Source: Porphyromonas circumdentaria
GTDB lineage: Bacteria; Bacteroidota; Bacteroidia; Bacteroidales; Porphyromonadaceae
Reading direction: 5' to 3'
Assembly: GCF_900167105.1 (NCBI RefSeq)
Contig: NZ_FUXE01000003.1
Coordinates: 105,734 to 169,733 of the forward strand
Length of the DNA: 64,000 nt
In this document: positions 63,783 to 64,000 of the stretch, piece after piece
Numbering within the stretch: position 1 is the first letter of the stretch
How the letters are laid out: each line of letters begins with the position of its first letter
The notes under the pieces: model-generated
Databases searched by the model: none
Seen by the model: the letters and a program-made list of their open reading frames with translations, nothing else
What the model was told of the DNA's origin: nothing
Position numbers and translations under genes: made by a program

Positions 63783-63845
63783 AAAAGATGCCGAGTAATC
63801 AAAGAAAAGATACCGAGCAATCTCACGGTCGCTCGGTATCTTTTT
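63783..63845. terminator. Terminator hairpin with a duplicated arm
   Basis: A perfect 11-bp stem, AGATACCGAGC (63808-63818) with GCTCGGTATCT (63831-63841), followed by a T-run on the plus strand and by TTTTC on the minus strand. A second copy of the left arm (AGATGCCGAGT, 63786-63796) lies 22 bases upstream and can also pair with the right arm using two G-U pairs. Confidence 0.75.
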
Positions 63846-64000
63846 CCCGTTGTGTCGTGTGGACATTTCACATCATATCGAAGCCACAAGTACGCACTTA
63901 GAGAAAAGGGGGTGAAACAGGCGGTTTGTGCTTGTACATTTGCCTGCGATTTCCTGCTGTTTCCCTTGATTTCATCGGTTCTTGGGACAAGGATTTCGCT

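Larger units (their letters stand above)
63289..64000. other. Noncoding right end, repeats near the primase gene
   Basis: About 700 bases upstream of the primase without a convincing gene; short frames on both strands have no recognisable product. It contains a 15-bp inverted repeat, ACGGTGAAAGGGAAA (63332-63346) with its complement at 63408-63422, and the palindrome CTTTCACAGTGAAAG (63430-63444). The GTGAAAG core occurs four times within 115 bases. A hairpin with a duplicated arm lies at 63786-63845. The region could be an origin or control region of the element. The element continues beyond the window. Confidence 0.5.

Noticed and set aside
63662..63889. A 75-codon minus-strand frame near the right end
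   Set aside because: It crosses the duplicated-arm terminator hairpin and shows no family signature.

Overview
The window looks like a chromosomal segment of a Bacteroidota species, most probably a Porphyromonas-like member of the Porphyromonadaceae. The gene content supports this: a complete aerotolerance (Bat) operon, a BamD / omega-like RNA polymerase subunit / DUF4293 cluster, an N-terminally extended NusB, a protein with a type IX secretion (type B) C-terminal domain, an OMP_b-brl_3 outer-membrane barrel and a PPi-dependent phosphofructokinase. Promoter-like sequences of the Bacteroidota type (-7 TAnnTTTG, -33 TTTG) lie in front of many genes. Species cannot be fixed from the sequence alone.

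Layout. 0-2.7 kb: metK and a convergent glycerate kinase sharing a terminator. 2.7-11.7 kb, minus strand: moxR, a DUF58 protein, a BatD/DUF4381-like protein, batA, batB, batC, batD, batE and a PAP2 phosphatase, tightly packed as one operon. 11.8-14.1 kb, minus: pyrK-pyrD and an XRE-type repressor whose promoter carries a 10-bp palindromic operator candidate. 14.1-15.1 kb is noncoding and contains a long palindromic repeat, a degenerate relative of which lies near 40.1 kb. 15.2-19 kb: LptF/G-type permease, a two-gene ThrE-type exporter and a type B CTD protein. 19.2-20.9 kb, minus: ROK kinase and SDR oxidoreductase. 21.2-28.6 kb: TPP riboswitch, thiS, thiC, a three-domain TenI-ThiD-ThiE fusion, thiG, thiH and a dicarboxylate/amino-acid symporter.

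28.8-38 kb, plus: TsaC/YwlC, sugar-phosphate transferase, ClC channel, fmt, bamD, omega subunit, DUF4293, guaB and miaA. 38-46.4 kb, minus: C69 dipeptidase, pfp, saccharopine-dehydrogenase-family enzyme and outer-membrane barrel protein. 46.7-54.9 kb: topA, truA, ribE, nitroreductase, a small macro-like protein, an IS30-family relic preceded by three tandem 22-bp repeats, nusB, plsC and HU. 55-60.3 kb, minus: transglutaminase-like protein, nitroreductase, VanZ-like protein, prs, NlpC/P60 lipoprotein and ribonuclease Z.

60.4-64 kb is accessory DNA: a second IS30 relic, then a MobV-type relaxase, an oriT-like hairpin and a toprim primase, as in NBU-like mobilizable elements. The element runs off the right end of the window and no integrase is visible. 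Most of the window is core metabolism and envelope biology. The parts most worth a second look are the triple thiamin fusion, the repressor operator, the dispersed palindromes, the tandem 22-bp repeats with the IS30 relics, and the noncoding repeats beside the primase.
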